A stretch of 64,000 bases of DNA from positions 7,603,501 to 7,667,500 of the forward strand of contig NZ_CP023692.1 in assembly GCF_008704935.1 (NCBI RefSeq), given 5' to 3'. Within the stretch, counting starts at the first letter, position 1. Each line of letters begins with the position of its first letter. The translations under genes were made by a program, and so were the position numbers. This DNA is from Streptomyces vinaceus (GTDB lineage Bacteria; Actinomycetota; Actinomycetes; Streptomycetales; Streptomycetaceae). Below, piece after piece: positions 35,274 through 44,671 of the stretch. A model generated the notes under the pieces. It was not told where the DNA came from. It worked only from the letters and a program-made list of their open reading frames with translations, and did no database searches.

Positions 35274-35663
35274 TCAGTACGTCTCGAAGTCGGGTTTGCA
35301 GTCAGGGTCGGGCTCCTCATCGTCGTTGAGGACTTGGGCCTTGATACCCGCGAGATCGAGTTCCCACCTCGTGAGTGTGAGCCCGCACAAGCGGCAGCCG
35401 AAATGCCGGGGGAGGAACCAGACCTGCAGGTAGTCTCCGTCCTGCTTGTCCCGGCCGCTGGCGAAGCCGGTGTGCCCGCACGCTGGGCATTCTGCGGGTA
35501 CGGCCAGCGGCCACGGAGCGGCAGTCGGCAGAGCGGAGAGACTGCTGCCGAGTTCGGTGATCTCCTCTACAAACAGGCGCTGGGTGGTCTTGGCGAACTG
35601 CTCACGGGCCTGTCGGAGTTTCGCCTGGTACCGGACCTCCATCTCGCTGGTGGCCTGGGCCAC
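35274..35663 (-). CDS. Zinc-ribbon protein of unknown function, probably N-terminally truncated
   Basis: A 129-residue frame from GTG 35663: a helical N-terminal part (EMEVRYQAKLRQAREQFAKT) followed by a zinc ribbon (ECPACGHTGF with CRLCGLTL) and an acidic tail. The frame remains coding-like upstream to about 35715 (FWGTHLEACTALVAQ), where transposase sequence starts on the other strand. The gene has probably lost its N-terminus to that insertion. Confidence 0.55.
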   Translation of the reverse strand: MAQATSEMEVRYQAKLRQAREQFAKTTQRLFVEEITELGSSLSALPTAAPWPLAVPAECPACGHTGFASGRDKQDGDYLQVWFLPRHFGCRLCGLTLTRWELDLAGIKAQVLNDDEEPDPDCKPDFETY

Positions 35664-35724
35664 CAGCGCGGTGCAGGCTTCGAGGTGCGTGCCCCAGAAG
35701 CCGGCGGGCTCCGTCGACAGGGGT

Positions 35725-35902
35725 TTCAGCCCACGGTTCCGGACTCGGCAAGGTGCGCTGGGTCATAGAGCGCGCCTTCGCCTGGCTCCACCAGTTCAAG
35801 CGCCTCCGTACCCGCTACGAGCGACGCGCCGATCTCCACCAGGGACTGCTCGGCCTCGCCTGCAGCACCATCTGCCTCCAGTGCCTTCGAAAGTCATTCT
35901 GA
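35725..35902 (+). pseudogene. IS5-type transposase C-terminal tail
   Basis: Reads GLGKVRWVIERAFAWLHQFK, RLRTRYERRADLHQGLLGL and stops at 35900-35902. Contains the last catalytic Glu (VIERAF) only. It marks the insertion that appears to have cut the zinc-ribbon gene. Confidence 0.75.
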
Positions 35903-35947
35903 AACGATCAGTTAAGGAGACATTGATCCCGAGTGCGCGTTGCTGGT

Positions 35948-36505
35948 CTACCTCGGCGTTACCCTCCCTAGCTGGTAGTTCCGAACGTTCCGCCAGTCGA
36001 CCGTCACGTAGGCATGATCGTCACGTTCTCCTTCAGCGCTATTTTCAACGTAGTAGGTCCGGCTGACGGATTCTCCAGGTGGAACGATGATGGGTGCGCC
36101 GGGGAATCCGAAAGTAAGGCCGCCGTCTAGATCTCGGGTATCCTCACTTGTACCTTCAAAGAAAAGTACCCTGCCTCGGTCTATGGTGAGGGAGTTGTCG
36201 GAATTTAGGTCGGCTTGGTAATGTATCTCGACTCTGATTTCCCCACCGCACTTGCCGGAGTGAGAGAAGTCTTGAGGAAGGTAGCGGACTGTATTTCTTG
36301 TCTGTGACCAGCGGGTGCAGTTCGTGTCCTTGCCGACGTCCTCGTGATCCCTGATCTGAAAGTTGACGGTGCTGATGAGGGTGGCACTCGGCGCCCGTTG
36401 GGGGGACGCGTGAGCAGCTGTGCCCACTGAGCCGCCGATTGCCATAACTATGGCGACTGGCGTAACGGAAAGAGCTTGCCTACGCCTGCGGGATGAGAGG
36501 CTCAT
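35948..36505 (-). CDS. Secreted protein of unknown function
   Basis: A 185-residue protein from ATG 36505 (GAGGAGG, seven-base spacer), with a Tat- or Sec-like signal (SSRRRRQALSVTPVAIVMAI, cleavage near AHA). The mature part is beta-rich with paired Cys (KDTNCTRWSQ, SGKCGGEIRV). GC content is clearly lower than in neighbours, suggesting recent acquisition. Not recognised. Confidence 0.75.
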   Translation of the reverse strand: MSLSSRRRRQALSVTPVAIVMAIGGSVGTAAHASPQRAPSATLISTVNFQIRDHEDVGKDTNCTRWSQTRNTVRYLPQDFSHSGKCGGEIRVEIHYQADLNSDNSLTIDRGRVLFFEGTSEDTRDLDGGLTFGFPGAPIIVPPGESVSRTYYVENSAEGERDDHAYVTVDWRNVRNYQLGRVTPR

Positions 36506-36609
36506 GCCAGTACCTCCTCGGATCTGCACTAAAGGCGCTTGCGTATCATCTCCAGTAAAGCACTTATGGAGTAACACGCCGTATGATGGCGAAGATTGAC
36601 GATGCAAAC

Positions 36610-38200
36610 TCCGTGCCGTCCATCGGCGGCCGTGGAGGTCCCCCTTTTCGCCGATCCGGCGGCGTGCTGGTGGGCCCTTTTAGGGCTGTCCCGCAAGTGA
36701 TCTGAGGCCGCGTTTGAGGTCTGCCGTAGCTGCGTGCGTGTGCGACCTCACCGGCCCGTTCGACGTCTTCCAGCCGACGATCTCCCACTCGGGACGCAGC
36801 TGCTGGCCAACTCCCTCGCCACCGTCTTCGGCCCACCCCACCATCTACTCCGTCGCCTTCCTCCAGCTCTACAACCACCTCGGATATCCAAAGAGCGTGC
36901 CGTCGAACGGGTGGGTGTCGTCTCAGCGGGCGTGGTGGTGGACGGTCCGCTGCTGGTGGCGCCGACCGCGGCGCGGCACAGGGCCGTCATGTCGCCTGCC
37001 CCGTGTCGGCGGTGATCCTGAACACGGCGATGAGCCTGGTTGTGGTGGTCACCGCGCTGAATGTGCGGCAGCCGCACGGTGGGTGGCGCGGCTGCGTCGG
37101 CCGGGGACGGGGTTGCGCCGGGCGGGGACGCTGGGGGCCGCGGCCAGTAGGGCGATGAGCGCGGGGCCCGCGACGAGGAAGCGTCCGTCGCCGACCTCGG
37201 CCGCGAGATGCTGCGGACGCCGGGATCTGGGACCACGCCCGCGTACCACGCCCACCACCGGGCCTTGGTCCACTGGCGGCCGGATGCGGGCTGGCCGGGC
37301 TGCTGCTGCGGCGATCAGCGCACGTCCAGTGCCCCGCGCTCCGCGCGGCGGCGACCAGGCCCGCCATCTGGCTGGGGACAACAAGGCATCCAGGGCTGCG
37401 ATGGCAACGGCCGCGCCGCGCACGTTCTTTGGGCGGGACGGTGCCGAGTGGCTGCTGGAGGCGTGCGGTGGGCGGGTGTGGGAGCCTGTTTGGTGGCTGT
37501 GGCTTCGCCACGGGCCTGGTGGCGACCTGCCCACTGCGCCCCGCATAGCGGGCAAGGGGAGCCTGGGCGAGTCACCCCGAGCACCGGGCTGGGTCCAGGT
37601 GGAGCGGGCCGGGCGGCGTCATCGGGCACGGTCAGCCGAGTCTTCTCGCCGGGCCCGGGCCATGGCTGGCCGATGACCGATGGTCGGTCACCTCGCGTCC
37701 CTCTTCTGCCACTCGGCGGAGCGCGACGCCTCGCCGACCTCGTGCGGGCGTCGGCGATATGAGCTCGACGACCGCACGCGCTACCGGAAGATGCGACGGA
37801 CAGGCGACCGATTCCCCACCGGGGAGCTTCGCATTTCCGCTCCTGCCCGTCGGCCGGCAGGCAGGAGCGGCGGTCGGGAGGCGTCACTGTTGTGGAAGGG
37901 TCACTGGTAGAGGTAGAAGCCCTTGCCGGGCGGGCGACCGGTCACGATTGCCGGTCTGCGTATACCGCGGGGGCGGGAGGGCCGACAGGCCATCCCGCCC
38001 CCGCGACGGCGAGTTCAAGCGTCGCCCGTCACAGCTGACGGGTTATCTGGCGGCTGTTCCAGGTGCGGCTCCCAAGGGGCTGCTGGAGCGAGGACACCGT
38101 CCCCCGAATTGGCTCTGCGGCGGTAGGCGTTAGGCATATACGTTTCGGTGGCCTGCGCCGTTCTCAGTGAAGTGTGTGAATTGCTGTACCGTGGCGCCGC
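36610..38200. other. 1.6-kb region without a supported gene
   Basis: Long overlapping frames on both strands (for example 36714-37676 plus and 37315-37887 minus) have no motifs and an amino-acid composition typical of out-of-frame GC-rich DNA. The only clear structure is a perfect hairpin at 37966-38005. A short minus-strand end (TGRPPGKGFYLYQ, stop near 37907) may be the tail of a lost gene. Confidence 0.4.
37966..38005. terminator. Very strong hairpin, possible terminator
   Basis: CGCGGGGGCGGGA pairs perfectly with TCCCGCCCCCGCG, with a further GGCC/GGCC pairing inside, leaving a 4-base loop. No intact gene ends next to it. Confidence 0.6.
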
Positions 38201-38201
38201 T

Positions 38202-38522
38202 TTATCCGGCGAGTGAGGAAAGGCAGCCGGTCACGCCGCCTGCGACGACATTCGTGGCTATCTTCTTGGCGGCGTCCTTGTTGACGCGGCCGACTATCAG
38301 GGCGGCTGCTCCACCGATGCCAGCCTTGACCAGGCAGTTCTTGGCGGTCTCGGACATCGGCCTGGTGGAGAGGAGCTTCTCGCAGGCCTTGGCGTCTTTC
38401 TTCTTGCCCAGGTAGCAGTTCTTCACGTTGTTTTCCTGGATGACGTCGACCGCCTGGGCTGCGGGGGCGGCACCCGCGATGATTGCTGCGGTGAGCGCGA
38501 AAACAGCGAGCTTCTTCTTCAT
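38202..38522 (-). CDS. Small secreted Gly/Ala/Cys-containing peptide, bacteriocin-like
   Basis: A 106-residue precursor with a clear Sec signal (MKKKLAVFALTAAIIAGAAP, cleavage after AQA). The mature peptide of about 82 residues is cationic, has four Cys (KNCYLGKK, KACEKL, KNCLVKAG, TGCLSS) and a C-terminal amphipathic GxxxG-rich region (GIGGAAALIVGRV, NVVAGGVTGCLSSLAG). The ribosome-binding site is AAGAGG. The form resembles class II bacteriocins or hydrophobic pore formers, but no family was recognised. Confidence 0.7.
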   Translation of the reverse strand: MKKKLAVFALTAAIIAGAAPAAQAVDVIQENNVKNCYLGKKKDAKACEKLLSTRPMSETAKNCLVKAGIGGAAALIVGRVNKDAAKKIATNVVAGGVTGCLSSLAG

Positions 38523-39541
38523 GGCCTCTTGCTCTGTTCGTCCGGTCGGATTTCTGGATTCCCTGGGGTTTCCGTCGTAGGTCAGTTTTGAACGGACGTG
38601 ATCTTGTGGGTATCCGCCGTCCGGCGTGGAAATCGGCCCGCAGTGTGGGGAATTCGGTCGAGAGGATGGCCGAAAGGCGGGATGATGGACCGCTCGGCTC
38701 CGCCGGGCGGCGGGGGGCGGGCCCTGGTGTGTCCGGGGACGGGCTGAGGGTGGGGGCTCCGATCGAGGTTCGTACCGGCGGGCTCCGGTACGCCGGTGCC
38801 GCCCGAGGGTGCCGGCAGCCTCGCTGGGACGTTCGGTGAGCGCCGTCGCAGACGGCTGCCGGGCTTGGCGGCCGCGGTTGCCCGGGTGTTGGGCGCTTTC
38901 GTCGTCCGCGCTGCGGTAGTCCTGGGGGAGATTCAGCCCGCCTCGTCTCGCGGGAACGGATGTGGTTGGCCGTGTGTCGGGCGGTCGGCCTCCGGCTGGC
39001 GGGGGAGGGGCGCTGCTCGGCGGGGTGATGCCAGCCGGTCGGGGGATCGTGTGCGGGGCAGGTCATGGCGATGCTCAGGGGGCCGGGGGTTCGGCTGGGC
39101 ACTGCTGTCGGCTGTGCCGCCGGCCGACGGTGGTGCGGGCCGGGTCTGCGTGAGCGGGTGCGCGGCGGGCGGAGCGGGATCCGCCGCGGTCCTGTCGTCT
39201 GGGCTGTGCGCAGAAGCCTGTGGCCGATGCGTGTGGGTGAGTGTGATCCGGCGGGAGGTGTTGCGCCTGCGGCGCTGGCGGCCGGGTTCCGGTGGCGCCG
39301 CTGTGATCACGCGGGTGGCGGTGTCGGCGGGCTGCAGCTGGTGGGCGCCGGGACTGCTGCGGGTCGGTGCTTTGCGGCCTGTTGCGGAGCGTGTGATCGG
39401 GGCTCTCGTTCGTCCCGGGGCTGTACGGGGGGTCCCGGGACGGACGGCAGGCCTTGGACGCTGCCTTGTCGAGAGGGGATGTGGGTGGATCCGCAAGCCA
39501 GTTCGGGCGGTGTGCGGGGAGTGGGCGGGTGCCGGTGTGGT
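38523..39541. other. 1-kb GC-rich region without a supported gene
   Basis: The long frame from 39065 joining the LuxR gene is Cys/Trp/Gly-rich up to about 39540 and looks non-coding; the others likewise. No repeats or IS remnants were recognised. Confidence 0.35.
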
Positions 39542-39826
39542 GTGGCGGATGCTTTCGCGTGGCAGGGGAGGCCGTTGGAGCGGCTGACGGGGCGTGAGCG
39601 GCAGGTGCTCCTGCTGCTGGGCGGCGGTGCTTCGAATCGCGCGATCGGGCGCCGGCTGGGGATCGGGGAGCGCACCGTGAAGAAGCACCTGACGAGCATT
39701 CTCGCCAAGACGGGGGTGTCTTCCCGGCTGGCGGCGGCCTTGTTGGCCCAGCACCGCCATGCGGAACTCTGCCCCTACGCCGGGGGCGTCGCATCCGAGG
39801 GGGTCCCTGAGGGGCACCGGCCCTAA
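39542..39826 (+). CDS. Small LuxR-type HTH regulator
   Basis: A stand-alone GerE/LuxR HTH protein of 94 residues if started at GTG 39542. It shows LERLTGRERQVLLLLGGGAS, NRAIGRRLGIGERTVKKHLT and SILAKTGVSSRLAAALLA, the complete four-helix DNA-binding domain. No receiver domain; such small LuxR proteins are frequent in Streptomyces. The start is uncertain because the frame stays open far upstream and the ribosome-binding site is weak. Confidence 0.75.
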   Translation: MADAFAWQGRPLERLTGRERQVLLLLGGGASNRAIGRRLGIGERTVKKHLTSILAKTGVSSRLAAALLAQHRHAELCPYAGGVASEGVPEGHRP

Positions 39827-40625
39827 GGTCCACTGCCGACCGGGGCCGGCCGCCGGTCATGCTTGTCCGTGTCAGCCTGGTCGGCCCGTTCTCTGCGGAG
39901 GCGACGGTGCCTTGCCGTACCCGCGCGGCAGGGCACCGTCGGGCCGGCCCGGTCTTGGAGCGCGGCCGGAGGTCCGGGCAGCGCTCTGCCCGCGGCTTCG
40001 CCGTCGCCGCGGGGACCGCCTCGATGCGCGTCGGCCGCCTTGACCCGCTCCGGGTAATCGGCCGGCGCAGGGCATGGAGGAGCCATACCGGGTTGCCGCG
40101 ACCGCCTCGCGCGGCAGCCCGTCTAGGCCCGCCGGCAGTCCGAAGCCCCGGTCGTCCAGGCCGGGGGGCGGTTGCCCTCCCCCACGGGTGCCCGCCTGTC
40201 CCTGGGCCTGATCCGCGCCAAGACGCTATCCCGCCCGTGCCGGGAGCGCCGCTGGGTGTGAGGGGCGAACCCAGCCGCCCACAGCCTTGCCGCCCTGCGC
40301 TCGACGGGAGGTCCGGATCCCAGGGATCCCGTTCTCCCGCCGTGCTTGGGCGGCCCCCGCATGCCGCCTGCGTTCCGGCTCTCCTGCGCTTCCCCGCCTT
40401 CGCGGGTTTCGGTAGCCATGGGTGTGACCGCGGCTATGTGGACGCCTGCGGGCCTGCAGCGGGGCTCGTTTGGCAATGCGGCCGCAAGAGGCGCTTGATC
40501 TGTCTCCTGGCATTCGGATAGGAGCCCGCCCCCGCGGGACGGCTGTTCAGTGGCCCTCCTTTCGGCGGGATGCCCTGCCGGGTACCCGCCGCTCGGCGGA
40601 TGGCCCGGCCGCTCTATTTGGCCGA
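39827..40625. other. 800-bp region without a supported gene
   Basis: Open frames on both strands (39859-40521 plus, 40123-40644 minus) lack motifs and ribosome-binding sites. No transposon remnants or tRNA-like folds seen. Confidence 0.35.
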
Positions 40626-40648
40626 TGATCGTTTCATTGTTCAACGAT
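40626..40648. promoter_or_regulatory. Inverted repeat GATCGTT-N9-AACGATC, putative operator
   Basis: A perfect 7-bp inverted repeat in a short AT-rich stretch (40626-40648), 20 bp upstream of ATG 40669. Position and symmetry suggest a repressor site for the two-gene unit that follows. Confidence 0.5.
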
Positions 40649-40668
40649 CGGCAGTGAAGTCGGGATTC

Positions 40669-40959
40669 ATGAAGAACCAGATGTGTGTGACTGCCCTGCG
40701 CGCCCTATGGGTGCGGAGCGGCGCCGAGGCGGCGGGCTGCACCGTGGACGTCGCGCGGGAAAGGGGCGGCAAGGGGTGCTGCTCAGAGGAGAGGGGGCGG
40801 GCGGCGCGTGCGCGGCTCCTTGCGGCCAAGCCGGTGTTCAGCCCCGCCCAGGGCCGGATGGTGGAAGCAGGCGTCGGCGGTGCGGGCTCACGCTTGATCG
40901 AGCGGGCCGGCAAAGACTTGTCGGTGGTACCGGCCGCTGATGTGGCTGTGGAGGTGTGA
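40669..40959 (+). CDS. Small basic protein of unknown function
   Basis: A 96-residue protein from ATG 40669 (GTG 40654 is an alternative): MKNQMCVTALRALWVRSGAE followed by an Arg/Lys/Gly-rich stretch with Cys residues and an acidic-hydrophobic end (DLSVVPAADVAVEV). There are three bases between its stop and the next ATG. Preceded by an inverted repeat. No family recognised. Confidence 0.45.
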   Translation: MKNQMCVTALRALWVRSGAEAAGCTVDVARERGGKGCCSEERGRAARARLLAAKPVFSPAQGRMVEAGVGGAGSRLIERAGKDLSVVPAADVAVEV

Positions 40960-40962
40960 GCG

Positions 40963-41169
40963 ATGTCTGACTCGCGTGTGGGCGCCGGGCGCCGGATTGC
41001 CGCGAAGGTGGCAGCCGCCGTGGTTGCCGTGGCTGTGGTCGTTGGTGTCAACAGGTACCTGGTGACTGCCTACTGGCAGGAATTGGTGGTCACCGCCGTG
41101 GTGGTGGCTGCGATGACCGCCGGCATGAGCCGCTTGGACCGCCGCGCCCGCCTGCGACGGCAGCCGTGA
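40963..41169 (+). CDS. Small two-helix membrane protein
   Basis: A 68-residue protein from ATG 40963. Basic N-terminus, then two hydrophobic segments (VAAAVVAVAVVVGV and ELVVTAVVVAAMTAGM) and a basic C-terminus (RLDRRARLRRQP). It directly follows the 40669 gene and is probably its membrane partner. Confidence 0.55.
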   Translation: MSDSRVGAGRRIAAKVAAAVVAVAVVVGVNRYLVTAYWQELVVTAVVVAAMTAGMSRLDRRARLRRQP

Positions 41170-41425
41170 TCCCACCGCTGCTGGTGGCTGCCCTCAGCCG
41201 CGGCGGGGTGGCGGGCCCAACCGCTGCGGTGAAGGGGCCAGGGCCGCTGGTGCGGAGCGTACGGGGCGAGGCCGCCGTCGCGCTCGCCTCCCCGGCGCCC
41301 TTCACGGGCGCCATTCGCGGCGCGCGGCGGCGGGCCGTGCCGCCGTCCACCGGCCCCGACCGCATGACGTAAAAGGTGGGAAACGTGACGTTGCGGACAT
41401 TCGCGGGGGAGGGCAGGCTGGAGAG

Positions 41426-42391
41426 GTGAGGACCCGGACCGTGTACATCCCGCTGTTCGACGGCGTCGAAGCCCTGGACGTATCCGGGCCGATGGCCGTC
41501 TTCGCCGGAGGCAACACGATCCAGGCCGCCCGCTCGCCGGGCACGACCGCCTACACCCTGCGCACCGCCAGCTGCGCCGCTTTACCGGTGCGTTCGGCCA
41601 GCGGTCTGACCCTGCTCCCCGACGAAGACCTCGACATGCTTTCCGCACCCCACACCATCCTGGTTCCCGGCCTGACCATGGACGACCGACAGGACCGCGC
41701 GCCGGGCGTCGTGGCCTGGCTGCGCGAAAACGCCGCCCGTGCGCAGCGCGTGGTCTCGGTGTGCACCGGCGCGTTCCTGCTGGCCGAAGCGGGAGTGCTC
41801 AACGGCCGTACCGTCACTACCCACTGGAACTGGGCCGACCGACTTGCCGAGGAGTACCCGAAGGTCACCGTGAATGCGGACCCCATCTTCATCCGCGACG
41901 GGAAGGTCTCCTCTTCCGCGGGTGTCACTAGCTGTATCGACCTCGCTCTCGCCCTCGTCGAAGAGGATCTCGGCCGCGACGCCGCACTGGTCATCGCCCG
42001 CTACATGGTCGTCTTCCTGCGCCGGCCCGGAAACCAGAAACAGTTCAGCACCCAGCTCGCCGGTCAGCTCGCACACCGCGACAACCTGCGCGAAGTCCAG
42101 CAGTGGATCGCCGACCACCCCGATGGCGACCTAGGCATCGAAGCCCTTGCCCGGCGGGCGGGCCTGTCGCCCCGTCAGTTCACGCGCGCCTTCACCGCCG
42201 AGACCGGCATCTCGCCAGGCCGCTACGTGGACCAGAGCAGAATGGAGACCGCGCGCCGCCTCCTGGAAGAGACCCGCGACAGCGTCGAACACATCGCCCG
42301 CGCCAGCGGATTCCCGAGCACCGAGGCCATGAGGCGCGCCTTCCACCGCGTACTGGGAGTCTCCCCGGCCCAGTACCGCACCGTGTTCTGA
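41426..42391 (+). CDS. GlxA-family AraC-type regulator with DJ-1/PfpI domain
   Basis: A 321-residue regulator. N-terminal DJ-1/PfpI-like domain (residues 3-165) with the nucleophile-elbow region SVCTGAFLLAEAG, then two AraC HTH motifs (GIEALARRAGLSPRQFTRAF near 245 and VEHIARASGFPSTEAMRRAF near 295). Start GTG 41426 with GGAGAG upstream. Such regulators activate catabolic or stress genes; the gene is alone here, so the target is unknown. Unrelated to the AraC tail at 12160. Confidence 0.9.
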   Translation: MRTRTVYIPLFDGVEALDVSGPMAVFAGGNTIQAARSPGTTAYTLRTASCAALPVRSASGLTLLPDEDLDMLSAPHTILVPGLTMDDRQDRAPGVVAWLRENAARAQRVVSVCTGAFLLAEAGVLNGRTVTTHWNWADRLAEEYPKVTVNADPIFIRDGKVSSSAGVTSCIDLALALVEEDLGRDAALVIARYMVVFLRRPGNQKQFSTQLAGQLAHRDNLREVQQWIADHPDGDLGIEALARRAGLSPRQFTRAFTAETGISPGRYVDQSRMETARRLLEETRDSVEHIARASGFPSTEAMRRAFHRVLGVSPAQYRTVF

Positions 42392-42634
42392 CCCTCGTCC
42401 CGCCTGAGACCCGGTCCTGCCCGCGCAACGGGACCCGCCTGCACTGGCCTTCCGGCACCGAACCTGCCGGTACCCACCTTGCGGAAACCGGACTGCCTGT
42501 CCTGGTCTATCCCCGGAGCCGGATCCGCCGCTACCAGCCTGTCCCGAACGGAACCGCCGCTACCGGCGAGTGGGAGCCGTTCCGTTCCTTCGCCCCCACA
42601 CCACCCCATGCCCCCTGAGCGCCAGGAGCCCTCT

Positions 42635-43321
42635 GTGCCCACTCCCGCCTGCCCGGCCCTCCGGGTCATGGTCGTAGACGACGAAGCCCTCCTGCGGTCA
42701 GGCATCTCAGCCATCCTGGACACCGCATCCGACATCGAGGTCGTGGCGGCCTGCACGGGAGCCCAGGCCCTGGAACACGCCGGCGCGCACCAGCCCGACG
42801 TCGTCCTGCTCGACGTCCGTATGCCCGACGTCGACGGCCTGACTGTCCTGGACTGGCTCCAGGAGCTGCCCCGCCCTCCCCACATCGCAATGCTGACCAC
42901 GTTCGACGCCGACGAATACCTCAGCCAGGCCCTGCAGCGCGGAGCGGCCGGGTTCCTCCTCAAGGACACCGAACCCCGTGACCTGATAGCCGCCGTACGG
43001 GCTCTGGCGACCGGCGGCGGATGCCTTTCCACCCCCCTCGTGCGCCGCCTCACCCACGCCGGCCCCGCCGCCGCCTCACACGCCGATGCTTGCGCCGCCG
43101 CCCCACAGCTGACCGCCCTCTCCAGCCGCGAACGCGAGGTCCTCGCTCACCTGGCGCAGGGCTTGTCGAACCACGAGATCGGTGCGCTCCTCCACCTGAG
43201 CCCCGCCACCGTCAAGGACCATGTCAGCGCCCTTCTGGCCAAACTCGGTGTCGGCAACCGCGTCCAGGCCGCCGTCCTGGCCACCCGCGCCTCACTCACC
43301 GCCCCCGACACCGCATCGTGA
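42635..43321 (+). CDS. NarL/LuxR-family response regulator
   Basis: A 228-residue response regulator. Receiver domain with VVDDEALLRSG (acid pair near residues 16-17), the phospho-acceptor Asp in VVLLDVRMPDVDG (about 59) and the GAAGFLLKD Lys (about 110); C-terminal LuxR HTH (LSSREREVLAHLAQGLSNHE). Start GTG 42635 has CAGGAG seven bases upstream. It overlaps the kinase gene by four bases (GTGA), forming a classical two-component pair. Confidence 0.92.
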   Translation: MPTPACPALRVMVVDDEALLRSGISAILDTASDIEVVAACTGAQALEHAGAHQPDVVLLDVRMPDVDGLTVLDWLQELPRPPHIAMLTTFDADEYLSQALQRGAAGFLLKDTEPRDLIAAVRALATGGGCLSTPLVRRLTHAGPAAASHADACAAAPQLTALSSREREVLAHLAQGLSNHEIGALLHLSPATVKDHVSALLAKLGVGNRVQAAVLATRASLTAPDTAS

Positions 43322-44571
43322 GCGCCCCCCTCTGCCCCGCCGAACGCACCCCGTGGATCATCCGCTTCTTCTTCTCCACCGCTGCGACCCCCGCCCGCCA
43401 CAGCGGCGACCTCTTCCTCGCCGCCCTCGTCCTCCTCGAGTCCTCACCCCTGCTCACCCGCACCCCATCCCCGGCCCACGCCCTGGTGCTCCTGGCCGCC
43501 GCCGCCCTGCCCCTGCGCCGACGCCACCCCCTGACCGCGTACCTGCTCACCCTCCCGGCCCTGTGGACCACCCACGCTCTGACCGGCGCCTGCTTCACCC
43601 TGTGCGCCCTCGTCAGATCCCAAACCCGCCGCACCCTCATCGCCCTGGCGACCTGCCTCCTCATGCTGGGCGCCTTCCTGTGGTGGCGCCCCTGGCACAC
43701 CGGGACCTGGCAGACCGGCCCCTGGCCGGCCCTGCCCGCCAAGAGCTTCCGGCGCAACGCCCACCATGCGGTCGCCGCCTATCTCATCGCCACCGCCCCG
43801 GTCGCCCTCGGACTGCTCTACCGCGCCCGCACCGACCTCGCCGCACGGATGGCCGAACTCCACAACCTGAAAGAAAGAGAGCAACGCCTTCACGAACGCG
43901 CCGCCGTCAGCCGAGAACGCAACCGCATCAGCCGCGAGATGCACGACGTCGTCTCCCACAAAGCCACCCTCATCGCCGTCCAGGCAGGCGCCCTTGAAGT
44001 CACCACCACCGACCCCCACGTCCGCCAGAGCGCCGCCACGCTGCGCACTCTGGCGGTGACCACCCTCCAAGAGCTCCGCTCAGTCCTTTGGGGCCTGCGC
44101 GCCACCGAACCCACCGACCCCCCACCCGGCCCGCCGCCACGCCTAGCCGGCCTCCCCGCCCTGGTGGCCGACTCCCACACCGGCGCCACCTTGACCCTCG
44201 ACCCCGCCCTCGCCACAGCAGCACTGGACGAACACCTGCAGCGCACGGTTTACCGAGCCGTACAGGAAGCTCTGACGAACGTCCGCAAACACGCCCCCGG
44301 GGCCCCCACCACCGTCACCATCGGCGCGAGCGAGGACCATCTCCACCTGCGCGTCCACAACCTCGCCCCCCACCGCCCCGCCCCCACCCTGCCCGGCAGC
44401 GGTCTCGGCCTCCTGGGCCTGCGCGAGCGTGCCCTGATCCACAGCGGCACCCTGGAAGCGGCCCACCTCCCCGACGGCGGCTTCCAGATGACCCTGCGCC
44501 TTCCGCTCACCGCCCAGCACGCCACCCCCGCCCCCAGCCCGGCTAGTGCCCCTGGACCCCGGCCCCGGTGA
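43318..44571 (+). CDS. NarL-type sensor histidine kinase
   Basis: A 417-residue kinase. Four to five membrane segments in the first 160 residues form the sensor, then a HisKA_3 domain with RNRISREMHDVVSHKATLIA (His is the phospho-site) and an HATPase_c domain with VQEALTNVRKHAPG and GSGLGLLGLRERA. The position usually occupied by HH after the phospho-His reads SHKA. There is no extracytoplasmic domain. Co-translated with the regulator upstream; signal unknown. Confidence 0.92.
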   Translation: MSAPLCPAERTPWIIRFFFSTAATPARHSGDLFLAALVLLESSPLLTRTPSPAHALVLLAAAALPLRRRHPLTAYLLTLPALWTTHALTGACFTLCALVRSQTRRTLIALATCLLMLGAFLWWRPWHTGTWQTGPWPALPAKSFRRNAHHAVAAYLIATAPVALGLLYRARTDLAARMAELHNLKEREQRLHERAAVSRERNRISREMHDVVSHKATLIAVQAGALEVTTTDPHVRQSAATLRTLAVTTLQELRSVLWGLRATEPTDPPPGPPPRLAGLPALVADSHTGATLTLDPALATAALDEHLQRTVYRAVQEALTNVRKHAPGAPTTVTIGASEDHLHLRVHNLAPHRPAPTLPGSGLGLLGLRERALIHSGTLEAAHLPDGGFQMTLRLPLTAQHATPAPSPASAPGPRPR

Positions 44572-44671
44572 CGGGACTGGCCGACACGCGCCTGGCTCAG
44601 CGCGACCAGACCGTGGGCCAGCCCCTGAGCGCGAGCCGATGAGCCGTCCACGATTCACCTTGCATGGCGGG

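Noticed and set aside
36714-37676. 320-residue plus frame in the gene-poor region
   Set aside because: No motif, no ribosome-binding site, composition typical of non-coding GC-rich DNA.
39065-39541. N-terminal extension of the LuxR frame
   Set aside because: Cys/Trp/Gly-rich and without domain; the start was placed at GTG 39542 instead.
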